From Ischnura elegans (taxonomy: Eukaryota; Arthropoda; Insecta; Odonata; Coenagrionidae): a DNA stretch of 64,000 nucleotides. Position 1 is the first letter of the stretch. Each line of letters starts with the position of its first letter. The stretch spans positions 53,789,111 to 53,853,110 of the forward strand of contig NC_060247.1 of NCBI RefSeq assembly GCF_921293095.1, given 5' to 3'. A program made the position numbers and the translations under genes. This document shows positions 44,714-55,575 of the stretch, in pieces. The notes below the pieces were generated by a model. That model made no database searches and was not told where the DNA came from. It saw only the letters and a list, made by a program, of their open reading frames with translations.

Positions 44714-45145
44714 TCATCATTATTAGTCAACAATCCTAAGAATGGTTTGACGCAGCCTTCCATTTCTCCCTCCAATCCGCTCACCTTTTCATAGAGACGT
44801 ATTTCTTCTGCTTTACATCCTTTACAACCTGTCCTATTTAACTCATTCGGGATCTTCCCTCGGCCTTTTTCCCTTCCACTTGTCCTTCAACGATTGTCTT
44901 CATCAGGCCATCATGCCTCAAAATGTATCCAACTAAGTTATCTCGTCTTCCACTTAAGGTTTTCAGGAGGCTTCTCTTTTCTCCCACTCTTCTGAGCAGA
45001 TCCTCGTACTTACACGGTCAATCCACTTTATCTTCATCATTCTTCGATAGCACCACATTTCGAATGCTTCCACTCTTGACTTCTCTACTGCTATCCACGT
45101 CCAAACCTCGCTTCCATAGAGAAAAATACTTCATATGTAGCATCT
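44714..45145 (-). pseudogene. RTE-like LINE 3' end, copy 3 of 4
   Basis: The minus strand encodes degenerate versions of GSEVWT, VEAFEMWCYRRMMKIKW and the following IGHI-type block seen in copy 1. It carries frameshifts and stops. The 3' end CAATCCTAAGAATGGTTTGA (complement) lies near 44730, with ATCATCATTATT outside. The 5' end is truncated near 45145. Confidence 0.8.
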
Positions 45146-45189
45146 GAATATTTTATTTAAATAAATACTCGTGGAAAATTACTGTTTTT

Positions 45190-45343
45190 GAGTCCTAAAA
45201 ATCACGTTCTCAGCTTCAAAAATCCCAAAATTTCCGGGATAGGACCCACATGCCCTGAGGTCCTTTCCATACACCCCGGAAGGGCCCTAAAATCTCCGGT
45301 GAACCCTCCCCCTCATTTCAAAAACCCTGGCTACGCCTCTGAT
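45190..45343. mobile_element. Fragment of an unclassified element ending in GGCTACGCCTCTG
   Basis: CCTGGCTACGCCTCTG resembles MITE termini of the GGCGTAGCC type. The interior is runs of C with CTCCGG and TTCCGGG. The opposite terminus is not identifiable. Confidence 0.4.
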
Positions 45344-46440
45344 GGTGGGTTGGAGTCAGTGTATGAGGAGGGTGCCTAAGCAGCAGGCGATATCCATCGG
45401 ATAATTAAATGAGTTTGATTTATCCAAAATACGTAGTTATTACACGATGTATAATTTGACGTTACATAGATATCCCATTTGTAACATCCACGAGAGTTGT
45501 AATACTGACGTTGTAGAGATATACCAGTTGTAATATCCGTGAAATTAAAAAATTGTTATCCCAAACAGTTTCCATAGGTATCATTGAATTTGAAGGCCTA
45601 TAGAATTGGAGAGCAAATTTTTTTGCTTGCATATCTGGCGATTACAAAAAATCATAGTAATCACACTCATTATCAGCTCATTAGCTACTGCGAACATATC
45701 TAAAAGATGTTGTAACATGGACCTTCATGTCCACTGTTGGACATTGCTGCAATGTTATTTGAATATTTGAGAGATATCCATCACACATTAATTTTATTAA
45801 CATGGATTTTGCACGGATGTAATAAACGCCAACAATGTTGCGGTATGTTTTTGGGATATTGATTGCTACTTGGGTGGGGTCGTAATGGTTTTTCCGAGAG
45901 GAATGGTGCGATGCTTGTGCAAAGCGGGGTGGTTAATGTGTCTTCATAATGGCGGCTGAGGTTTTGGAGAACGAACGCCTTTGTTCGGTCGCGGCTGCGA
46001 AAGCGTTGAGACGCGCCGTAATGGTCGTGGTTCGTCCTGGCCGAGAACATTTCTCGCTGCGCTGGGATGTCGAGGAAGTCGTCCCCATGGAATGGCGGGA
46101 TAACTCATCAGTGAAAATTGGACCACGGCAATTTTGTGTTCTGCAGCCTCCGATTATTACGTTAAACCTTCTTCGCGATCCCTTATGCGTTGGTTCGTGC
46201 CCGGTCTAGAATGTGCTGCCGTTTGAATACCCAGAATGCCGCTGAATCACCTTGAATGGCGGGTGGAGTGATGGGACTAAAATGATTTTCGTGGCTTGGA
46301 AGGGTCTTCTGGAGAAAGGTGGAGATAATTACAGTTATGATTTACATTTCAATTATGTCAGACACCATGTGGATACAGCTACGAATATTTATAAAATCGT
46401 TTCAGGCTTGACTTGGTGGAAGTACGATATATCCATATTA
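45344..46440. other. Non-coding DNA; one weak coding candidate
   Basis: At 45949 an ATG in context ATAATGGCGGCTGAGG opens an 86-codon ORF in a moderately CpG-rich stretch (45940-46200). No domain, no continuation and no convincing splice donor were found, so it is not called as a gene. The rest is AT-rich. Confidence 0.4.
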
Positions 46441-46590
46441 AAAACTATACGATAATTTTCACACTTTAATATAATATTACACTATCGACCATGGCTTCGA
46501 CATTCCATGTCATTTTCTAGGCTTGAAAATGTCTTCGAATGTCGAAACCATGATTGGCAGTGGAAAATTGGAAAGTAAAATTAGTAGTTT
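46441..46590. repeat. Foldback locus I with two outward hammerhead-like motifs
   Basis: CATGGCTTCGACATTC on the left mirrors GAATGTCGAAACCATG on the right, and the pairing extends with gaps to 46441 and 46590. The plus motif has UUGAAAA (46523-46529), GAAA (46544-46547) and ACCAUGAU plus U. The minus motif has GAAG and GCCAUGGU plus C. Both are degenerate. Confidence 0.7.
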
Positions 46591-46840
46591 TTATCTTGGA
46601 CCTACGAATACTTCACAGAGGAGCCATAGCTGCACGAGTGGATTAATTAAAAGAGGTTTATTTTATCACCTATTTCATCTAAAATAAACCTTATCTAGAT
46701 GTCCTAGTATTTATAAATAATAATTAAAAAAATAAATTCACAGGTAAGGAAAGAAAGGGATAGGAACATAAAATAGAAAAAGGATGAGGATTTCTATTAA
46801 ATGGCAGTGAAGGCTGTTCGGCTGCTCCAATTTCCTTCAT

Positions 46841-46883
46841 GGCTGCCGACGTTTCGGGGTACGAGTCGTACTACATCCTTCAG
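46841..46883 (-). ncRNA. Hammerhead-like motif J, left arm
   Basis: Minus strand: CUGAAGGA (one base longer than CUGANGA), stem II GUACGA/UCGUAC, GAAA (46855 to 46852), palindromic ACGU, C, then GGCAGCC. Confidence 0.4.
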
Positions 46884-46928
46884 CCCTGAGGATGGAGTGC
46901 CACTCGTACCCCGAAACATCTGCAGCCA
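46884..46928 (+). ncRNA. Hammerhead-like motif J, right arm
   Basis: CUGAGGA (46886-46892), U, a stem II containing GAGU/ACUC, GAAA (46913-46916), then ACAU and C. The stem III palindrome is broken (ACGU in the partner arm). Confidence 0.4.
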
Positions 46929-47056
46929 TTAGGGAGATTACCCGGTGGTACACCCGAACAGCCCTCACTACCAGTGTACGCCGGGAAAGCATCAGATCTT
47001 TTTTCATTTCTATTATATGTTCCTATCCCTTTCTTTCCTTACCTATGAATTTATTT

Positions 47057-47730
47057 GTATGTTTGCGCTTCAGGTGTCGTGTGAATGAATGAAATAATAT
47101 GTATACAAATATATTTTGATGGGATAAGATTTCATCGTCACGCCTCGGCCTCTTTCATTTGTCTCGTGATCAAAAGTAAGAAATTCATTCCGGAAAAGGG
47201 TCTCTAAACCTTTCAGTGGGCATTTCATCTCAAATGAATTTGGCGTCAACAGTCATTCTGACACGTTTGTTCAATGGAGACAATTGGACGAATCTTCAAA
47301 GATGATGTCTTAAAATACAATCATTCCACTGCGCGTGATGCCCATGTAAAACGTCTGTCAGTTCGTGGCATTTTACGATTGCTATTCGGGTCGCACCCTC
47401 ACGCAATGGGCACGCTCAGGAAATTACCTCCGCTCAAGAAAACTGAAATTATTCCTGCTCGATCAAAGCAGTCACTCCGAGTTGAGGGCGCACAAAAACT
47501 CCATGAAGAACGCCTTCCGGGCCCAAATACTTTAGCCACAAATCCGATCTTCCGACGGTCGGCCCCGCCTCCTGATTTTTATGGGTTTCATTGGCGAATC
47601 TTTTCAAAATCTCACGCGAGGGTTTCCCTTGTCACAAACGTGTAGAGAGCTTATTTACTGTGTTATAAGCGATCGCAGGGATAAGATTAGGGACATACGC
47701 TGTAGAGCCGATGGATCTCAACCATTAAAG
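47057..47730. other. Non-coding DNA
   Basis: The 123-codon ORF at 47274-47645 shows no recognisable domain, repeat or codon signature. I leave it uncalled. Nothing else found. Confidence 0.45.
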
Positions 47731-47959
47731 CCCAATGTTACTTCAAAGTGACATCAAAAATGTATAAGTACATTTTCAGCTCCATTCCAGAAAGATTTAA
47801 AATATGTCTGACGTGTTTTAAAATTTGTGCTGTAAAGTTAAATGGCGGATTATTTAGCTGTAACAATGATTTTGTTGAGAAGAAAATTTTCACATTTTTA
47901 AATGAGAGGTCCTGAAATTTAATTTCACCCAAAAGCATCTCTGGGCTAGAATGGGTTAA
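47731..47959 (+). mobile_element. piggyBac-like MITE, copy 3 of 3
   Basis: Starts CCCAATGTTACTTCAAAGTG after TTAAAG and ends CTGGGCTAGAATGGGTTAA. The interior ATTTTCAGCTCCATTC and AATGGCGGAT match copy 2. Non-coding. Confidence 0.7.
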
Positions 47960-48479
47960 GATGACGTTCTTTCTGCGAACAATAAGGGTCCATAATACCT
48001 GCGATAGTTTATCTCTAGGATGGTTTGACTCGTACTAGGTAAAATAGGCTCTGCATATACGTATAGCTAATAACTTACTGTAATTTTCAATACTTGATAT
48101 CTACATACATTTATTGGCATGTTACAACTTATTCATGAATCAGTTACTACGCTAACTTTTCGTTTTCTACTACTGACTTATTGTTTCATTTGCAAGGTAT
48201 CATGTTCGTGTTCTTCGGACTCTCCTAGTTTCTGGTCTGACCGCATCTCGTTGTTCTGTGTACTTGTCCTGTGACCGGGAAGCGAGCGCATGGCTGATTA
48301 AGGCTTGGATGTGTGCACTTCCACTAGCTGAAGCCTGAATCTGTTGAAACTCAAATCCATTTGACTTAATTGAATTAATATTACTTAGAGAATAAGTAAT
48401 ATTAATAATTGTAATAGTTAGGATTAATTAAATATTTCTCAGAAAGCCTTCAAACTCACCATTTTGAACCATTTATCGT
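47960..48479. other. AT-rich non-coding DNA
   Basis: Nothing recognised apart from a GCCTGAATC block (about 48330-48362) faintly similar to 43354-43388. Confidence 0.5.
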
Positions 48480-49390
48480 AAAATCTTTCTAGGGGAGGGT
48501 CCCCACACCTCCTGCTTCCCCTGACGGGTATTCCGTCCCCTCAAACCCCCAGTATTAGTTTCGCCTAACACTAGTTTCACGTAACTCCTAGCTGCGCGGC
48601 TACTAGAGGTGGATCGCAGGGTATTAAGTGGGTGTACATTAGAATGAATATGTGTAATTTTCGGATAGGACGGCGTGGCCTTAAAGTCGTTTAGGGGTCG
48701 GCAGAGTGATCTTGGTTCCATGGTGAGGAGGAGTTGGTTCGAGAAGGTAGCAGCTATGCGGAGGAAGGCGTGCATGGTTTCATGTGTCGACCGCTCGCAA
48801 GAAAAGAGGGATTGCGGGGGACTGCAGGAGGGGCGGGCAAGGATGGATAGAAGAGAGAGAGGGGTGTGTGGAGGGAGGAAGTGGGTGGCAGAGGTTGGTA
48901 AGAGCAGAAGCCTAAGAGACGAGCCTGGAGGGGGGTTTGGGGGGGAATGTTGGGGGGGGAGGGGGTGAAGAGTCGTGGGAGGGAGGAGGGGGAGGCGGGC
49001 GATGGAACTTGTTTCAACGGCTCCCCGCCGGAGGGCGTTGTTATTACTCGCCGTGAGGTTGGTATCCTCGTCTCCGTGTAATAGACGCTGTTGCTGCTGC
49101 TCTCAGCGGCCCAAGCGCTTGCTCCGAGAGAGAGAGAGTTCTCTTTTTCACTCCCGTCAACCGGGGCGCATCGCCTTTATTCGAGGCGAGAGCGTGACCT
49201 CCAGTTATACTGCGGACGCGAGCGACGTCCGAAGGGAAGGAGAAAAAAAAAGTGTAACCGGAGTTTCCCGGAGGAGTGAACCGTCGGTTTTGTTCCGGAG
49301 GAGGAGGATATTTTTCCGCGCGCCACGTGACCCCATCCCACACCTCGTCATCCCTCTCTTGGGATCGGATTTATTTTTAGGTGAGTGATA
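48480..49390 (+). promoter_or_regulatory. CpG-rich island ending in a consensus splice donor
   Basis: Purine-rich, then strongly CpG-rich from about 49000. It ends at 49380 in TTTTAG followed by GTGAGT, a perfect donor consensus, after which the DNA returns to AT-rich. This fits a promoter with a first, perhaps non-coding, exon of a gene extending rightward. The 137-codon ORF across the donor is arginine/serine-rich low complexity and may be chance. No downstream exon is recognised in the window. Confidence 0.35.
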
Positions 49391-50388
49391 GTCAGCCGCC
49401 GCTAAGCCATCATTACCGCTCCTACACTACAGATATATGAGAAAGACTATAGAACAGATAAATCACAACTGTGGTTTTTTCCACGATCGATAAGAGCCTA
49501 TAACGATAGCGTTATTACCTTTTATAGGTTATTTTACTTGTAGTGTAGCCTACTAACTTATGTATTCTTTACTGAATGCTTCTGAATTATCCTTGTATTT
49601 CTAAAAGCATGTTTTACATGTCCTGGCTTCATAAACAGATTGCCTTCGTGAGTAGTTGGCAAGTTTTGCCTTCGATTAAACGTGGAAATAAATTTCATTA
49701 GCATGCGTAACATTTTTAAGACCGTATGCTCATGTAGGAATCTATTGCATGCTACGTCCTGGTATTTCATCACCCACTGCCAAACACCGAAGATGTGGCT
49801 TTTAGGGAATTATTTAGGTGTATAGTGAATTAATGAGAATTTCGGGTTATCAGGAGTCATTGGCTGATGTCGAGGCGCGTGAAAATGTGTTTGTGTTTTT
49901 CCGATCGTGTGACATTTCCGTTTTCCTCACTTCTCTCCTCGCTCCTACCGACTACACAGGTGAGCACGTGATTGGAGGCGTGGAAAGTGACGCCACCACA
50001 CCCCGTGATGGAAGTGAAAAAAGGATTCCTTGGTTTTAATCGTAGCGAATCTCAGAAAGTTAGCCCTGGTGGGACGGTTAGTGTGGATGACCTTTGACGC
50101 GGTCCAGAAATCTTGTTTGGTATTGTGAGCTCTCCCGCCAAAAAATTGAGGATAAAGATTTGTCGGCAAGTTGAACAGCAATTTCCATTTCCGGATGTCG
50201 AATTTACCTACATGAATTTACATAAATTGCTACAAATACACGCATATAATCCACGCAATAGCCTTATAGATTCATGAATATACATTCTTGTTCATTCTTA
50301 ACGCCTAATGGACTATTCAATTTGATTTTACCATTGATTTTTACTTAATTATTCATTGTGTTGCAGTAAGTTCAACCGATTAAAGTGC
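49391..50388. other. Non-coding DNA
   Basis: No gene recognised. If 49380/49381 is a real splice donor, this would be intron. Confidence 0.45.
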
Positions 50389-50475
50389 GAGTGGAAGTTC
50401 GACATATTGAAATAAAAGGTAGTTGGACTTTTCTGCAATAATTGTTGAATAGTGCCACTACCTTTTACTTCAGTA
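50389..50475. repeat. Small foldback related to 43340-43365
   Basis: TATTGAAATAAAAGGTAGT at 50406 is mirrored by ACTACCTTTTACTTCAGTA (two mismatches) with a ~30-nt loop. Its left flank GTGGAAGTTCGACATA recurs inverted at 43340-43365. Confidence 0.7.
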
Positions 50476-52535
50476 TACATTACTCCATAATAACAAAAGA
50501 GAGCAATAAGCTATTGATCCTTATCGATCGCGTTTAGTCAAAATACTGCGCAAAGTTTATTGAAAAGAATACTCTCTCACTGAAATCAATAATAATAGTT
50601 ATTACCTATTTATTTTATATGCTTTACCTATTTTGTATGTCTGACCTATGTTTTACCGCACATCTTCCCGAGTTATAAATTAAATCTCATAATTGCAGTA
50701 TATACAAATATGATCAGATTTCTGAGAATATAAGTCGACTTTAAGCAGGCATGAATAGGAGCATGTGCATGGAGTAACCAAACGACTAGACCACCATGGC
50801 GGCGAGCCTTGAGGAGTTTTCTAACGAATCGTTTATCTTGGAATGATGCGTCATTAATATAAGACCGAATGAGCTCACTGCTGTGAATTCTCATGCTTGA
50901 TAAGGTGTTTCTTTCTAGATACAAACTTTAAATGAAAGCACTTTCATTTATATCTTTAATATTTAAAAGCCTAAGCCAAAATATATCGACCCGATTTTCC
51001 TCCAACATTTAGATCATCTCCCATAATTCCGCCAGTAATGTTTATTTCAATATCTATTTATATTTAACCTACATTATATAATTAGCTGTGTACTGTTCCA
51101 CCTCTTCCAGCCAGCCCGTAACTACGATGAACTGAATTACATAATTTTTCTGTCCCTTAATTTACTTCAGTACCTTTTAATTTTTAATATCGTTATAACT
51201 GAAAACGTTCTGTTAACACCTGCCAAATGGAGAGTGTGCTGGATGCATATGATACAACGCAGTGACCAAAACGAGAATTCATGTAGTCTTTGCTAGAATA
51301 TAATTCAAACGGAAATAGATAAGTAAGTGATATCAGTGCTATGATGTAATGGGTAGCATGATGCCTTGAGTAACGGACGTGATTATTGAAACTCGTTTCC
51401 TGTTGTGACGGTGGCCATTGTTCTGAGTGCTTGAAAACCGTCACATAACTGGATACACAGCCGATGTTTATTTCGCGCGGAAGTGACATAATAATTCAAA
51501 TGGTAATGGTGCTCGTTGAAAACAAGATAATACGCACGCTGTTGAGTCGAATCGAATAGTTCATATAACGACCGTCATTGACGCCCTTTTGGCGCCACAC
51601 ATGTTGGCGGTAATTCCCTTCCTTTTCCTCCTTCGGCACTCGACTCTCGCGCACGTGACTAGAGGGAAAGGAATCCAGCATAGGGAAGGAAATGGAATTT
51701 TAAGATTGTGTTGGAATAAACTCGCCATCTCCCTTTCTCTCTCTCTCTCTCTACCTCATTCTCCTTCCGTTCTTACCCATACGCACACGTACGAGTTTTC
51801 CGCAACTGGTTTTGGGCGACGGAAAGGCCTTCTTCCTCCGTAGTCACATCCATGTCGGTTAGTATCAAGTGCAGCAAGCGTAGTGCGATTTCTTGAGTGT
51901 GAGCAAGGGGACTGCATAGAGGAGGCCCAATTCCATCCCATAGATAGATGATTTCTGCTGCCATTTCTGTCGCATTTTAATCGGCTTTCGAAAAAGTCCG
52001 CTGTGATGAGTGCAATTCGATCCACTTTTTTCTTATATTTTGCATTGTAACGTTTTTAATTGCCAGGAATAGCATTAAAAAGTTATGAATTTGATAGACG
52101 TCATTATTCTGTATGTAAATTTCGGTTAATACCTATAATTATACCTTATTTCCCCGTGAAACTCGGATCAATTTGTCCGTCAGCGACGCGAGTGGAGAAT
52201 TTTGTAAGTAAGCCCATTGAAACGCGCATCGGATGACAACACATTTTGAGGATGACTTGAGGATCCTCTTTTATCATATTCGTGAGTGTGCTTTGTGTCT
52301 GCTCGGAATTACTCCCCCATTTTCTGTACAAATTACCTATCTAGATGTTTCTCTCTCGGGTTCTCCATCAGATTTATATTTCGTTTTTTCCTCTTCATAT
52401 TTATCAATTTCAACTGAGGCAGTTGAGGATCAAGAGGGTGGGAGGTCGCAGGTTTTTCAGTATGGTTCATATAACATGCAGGTTTACCGTAGTAGTCATT
52501 AGTCAATACAGATGAAATTCTTCTCCATAGATGAG
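50476..52535. other. Non-coding DNA with a small CT-rich patch
   Basis: 51590-51850 is more G+C-rich with (TC)n near 51735. No supported gene or repeat family. Confidence 0.5.
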
Positions 52536-52559
52536 ATAAAATAATGAGAATTCAAGAAT
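52536..52559. repeat. 24-bp exact direct repeat, copy 1
   Basis: Identical to 52851-52874, 315 bp away (ATAAAATAATGAGAATTCAA then GAAT). Confidence 0.85.
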
Positions 52560-52599
52560 ACATATTGAGAAATCAGAGAGGGATAATGGATTAGCCAAT

Positions 52600-52911
52600 A
52601 TCAAACTTATCCCCCTCAAAATTTTACCAAAAATTATTTTATTTTTATAAATTTAATATTTTTTGTATCCTTAAATGTGCAAAATTGTGCAATCTCGTTC
52701 GTAGTTGAGTAAAAAGAAATTTTAGAATAAAATAATAAAAATAAAATTTTAGGCTCCAAAATGCGTTATTTTTTAAATTTTGCACGGGAGAACGCCCTCT
52801 CTTCTAGTAGTATTCCATACTTCTCGGATCCACATCACGGCCCCCGTGAAATAAAATAATGAGAATTCAAGAATTCCCCCCCCCCCCAACTTTGACACTG
52901 AATCCGCCCCT
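52600..52911 (-). mobile_element. Decayed MITE of the CAGGGGCGGAT-ended type
   Basis: The right end CTGAATCCGCCCCTG is the complement of a CAGGGGCGGATTCAG terminus, close to the left end of the element at 60047. A C run (52877-52889) sits just inside. The left terminus is unclear; ATCCCCCTC near 52610 may be its remnant. Confidence 0.45.
52851..52874. repeat. 24-bp exact direct repeat, copy 2
   Basis: Second copy of 52536-52559, lying inside the decayed MITE next to its C run. Confidence 0.85.
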
Positions 52912-54558
52912 GACCAGAGGTCCTCTTTACTCTCAATACTCTTTTTTACTACCCACTGGAAAATTTGATCGACTTTCAGTAGAATTCTTCTTTCTAAGGT
53001 CATAGCTCATTGCTGAACGATAGGCGAATTCCACGGGTGTTGCTGTTTACTTGATTCACCGAACAGGCTGATACAATCATTTTTTCTGTGAGGCTCATCA
53101 AGAAAAAAAGTTAATTCTAGCTCTTTCAGGCCATCTGGCGATGCATATTGGCTACATAGAGACCAACGACTGAGTTATTTAGCTACTTCCCAATAGAGTA
53201 ACGAGAAATTAATAACTCCATCCCCGGAAGCATAACTGTCTAATACATTTACCAAGTTAGGCATTTCGTTTTAAATATCTTGGTTAAATTTATTGGTATT
53301 CAATATCATATTTCTTACCGTAAATTATACCCAAGGCATTGTAGTGTTATATAAAGTGAAATACATGTCTCGAAAGGGCTAATCCATTATCTCTTGGATA
53401 TTAATATGGATTTCTCAAAGTATAACCTTGCGTTCTCACTATTTTACCTAGTCTTTTGACAGATTGGAATTTCATCTTTATTGACTACCACGGTAAACTT
53501 TCATATAATACGAACAATACTGAAAAAATTCTTCGGCCATTATGCAATGATTCCTTCTTTTACGTAATTAAGGTTTTAACATTGAGTCATTATACATGTA
53601 TGAGGCAATATTAGAGTCCCATTTTTACTTAGCGATATGATGATTATTAATTATTTCGTAAATCAGAATGGGGGACCTCAGGGGTTCATTAAAAAATGGC
53701 TTGCCTGCTTTCAATTATTGAATTTTTATCGTAACCGTTGGTAGCTTTTTCATATGCTACCAGTGATATTCACTATCTTATGCACCAAATGTTGTATTCT
53801 ATAATGGTGTCCCTAAATTATTAATTAGTGCACTATGTTACGTACACGCAGTACCTTTTACAGCCAGTATTCTTTTAAAGATATTGATTTATAAATTGGG
53901 AAAATTTGGAACTAATGAACTCTTATTTTAACTTCCGATACAAAAGGAGTAGATTTTGATGTAAATCTCACTGATTACAATTAATTCTATGAATTTTCTC
54001 GAATATTATTATTTGGTGAGCGTGTGATGGCTAATTTGTCATTAATATTGTTCACTTTAGCATCTCCAATAGCTACATTGATGCCTTAATTATATCGTAT
54101 CACGAAAATTTTCTACGTAACTTCTTCCGCCATTTTTGACGCTGCTTTCAATTTTAATAACTCTGACTGCTTTTATAGGCCACGTCATCACCGCTTACTT
54201 CATTTTTGGTTTTAATGGGTGACACTTGGGTTGAGAAAGAGTCATCCTAGGGTGACGCACACTGAGTAAGAAGGAAAGTCGCAGTTAAAATCCGTATGGT
54301 CTGTTGAGTTGTATCTCCATACATAATGCTGCGGAAAGTAAACCTTTTTGGGGTTTAAATTTCTGAAATATTAATTATAGCGCTAATATACAAAATTTTG
54401 TGAAAGATACCAAAACAAATGGCAATTCCTGTCAACTTATTACTTAAAATTAATGACCGTCTCTTAATACACTATGGTAGGTGTATATCATTCTGTTTTT
54501 TGATTCTGACTTAAGAATTTTCTAGTATCAGGTGCATTTCATAATTTCTTCATTTTCC
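52912..54558. other. AT-rich non-coding DNA
   Basis: Nothing recognised; no ORF of note. Confidence 0.5.
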
Positions 54559-54749
54559 GGCCTCTGCGGCGGCGGGGTAACGTCCTTACCTGTCAAGCAA
54601 AAGGTTCGATTCCCGCCTGGGGAGGTTTCCACTGTCCAAGGCGTGCTTGTTCGTGTACGTTTACTTGTTGAATTTGTTGGATACTCCGACGTAAAATGGC
54701 CAATATGAGCTGTATTCGGTGGTTTGAGAATAAATTAAAATAAAATAAC
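54559..54749 (+). mobile_element. tRNA-derived SINE (~190 bp)
   Basis: The head has GCGGCGGGGTAACGTCC near the A-box position and AGGTTCGATTCCCGCC as a strong B box (54602-54617). It is followed by a tRNA-unrelated body containing ATACTCCGACGTAAAATGGC and GAGCTGTATTCGGTGGTTTG, and ends in an A-rich (TAAAA)n tail. The order and tail are typical of SINEs; it is not a tRNA gene. Confidence 0.7.
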
Positions 54750-54807
54750 AATATTATTTAAAGTATCAGTTTATTAGGGAGGCATAAAATTTGAATGTCT
54801 AATCCAT

Positions 54808-54880
54808 ATGTACACAACATCCTGCGAGAAACCTCTAGGAATTTTGGCATGGGGTGTTCAATCACCAGCATTTCTTCCAA
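54808..54880 (-). mobile_element. Non-LTR retrotransposon 3' terminus (fragment)
   Basis: The minus strand shares GATTGA(A/C)CA..CCATGC and CTCGCAGG with 33060-33140. It lies downstream, on the same strand, of the SGNH-like relic at 55150-55575, but no link between them is shown. Confidence 0.6.
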
Positions 54881-55149
54881 CAACCAACTTTCACTTCCTA
54901 TCTTTATAACAGCTTCTGTTTTTAGAATTAGACAGTAGAGATTAGCGGCTTTTAATGTTTAACGACATTTTACAACTACGACCAATAAGGTTTCTCTCAT
55001 ACGCGGCTTTTTAAACGTTTCTGAATTGAATTTTGTCTTATTGGGGCATTCTATACATCTGATTTTAAAAAATATACTATTACTATTTTCACAAGGGCAT
55101 TTTCCGCGTATAAAGCTCTTTTTTTGTATTTTGAACGGAAACTCTGACC

Positions 55150-55575
55150 CCATGATTTACTATCCACATATCAACCCTGCACTCTGCCCAACTCTCTGAC
55201 CTAAAAAAGGCTCGAATGCGATAATGCTCTAAGATTTTACTCTCTTCACACCTAGCTGACTCGGGCGTGTAATGAACATTAGAACGGTCCAGAGTGTTCC
55301 GACACAATCGGATTGCCGGCTCCAGATCAACGAAGGAGGGTGGGATATCCTCGAGGAACTGACGTAGCCTCTGATTTATACCCTCTACTCGGCTTCAAAT
55401 CAGGATGCATCGATCGATCTTCGGAATTAGATTAAAGATCTAAAGCTCCATGCCGACACCCGTGATCCCAACCAATCGATTCACTTTGGTATTCAGATCC
55501 GCGAGAGGATATACAATTTTCTGAGATCCACAGAAGGTGGCATCGTTGACGCCGACATGCCGACAGTATACCCGA
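55150..55575 (-). pseudogene. Decayed SGNH-hydrolase-like domain, probably transposon-borne
   Basis: One minus-strand frame reads HVGVND at 55559-55542 (SGNH block III, GxND-like), then about 40 residues, a stop, IPKIDRCILI, a second stop, SRVEGINQRLRQFLED, FVDLEP and finally DRSNVHYTPESA at about 55289-55254 (block V, catalytic D and H). Two in-frame stops and no visible block I serine mean it is dead. SGNH esterase domains occur in ORF1 of CR1-like LINEs and in other arthropod elements, so a mobile-element origin is likely. The frame continues open to about 55100 with no domain known to me. Confidence 0.6.

Larger units (their letters stand above)
46731..47056. repeat. Foldback locus J (~150-bp arms) with two outward hammerhead-like motifs
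   Basis: The outer arms are nearly identical: GGTAAGGAAAGAAAGGGATA at 46743 returns inverted at about 47022-47042, and AATAAATTCA at 46731 returns at 47047-47056. The inner arms hold GGCTGCCGACGTTTCGGGG and its counterpart. The ACCCGGTGGTACACCCGA block at 46939 resembles one after motif A. Confidence 0.9.

Noticed and set aside
45949..46209. ORF starting MAAEVLENERL in a mildly CpG-rich patch with a fair start context
   Set aside because: No domain, no convincing donor and no downstream exon; left as a weak candidate rather than called.
47274..47645. 123-codon ORF starting METIGRIF
   Set aside because: No recognisable domain. Composition resembles flanking DNA and no supporting signals were found.
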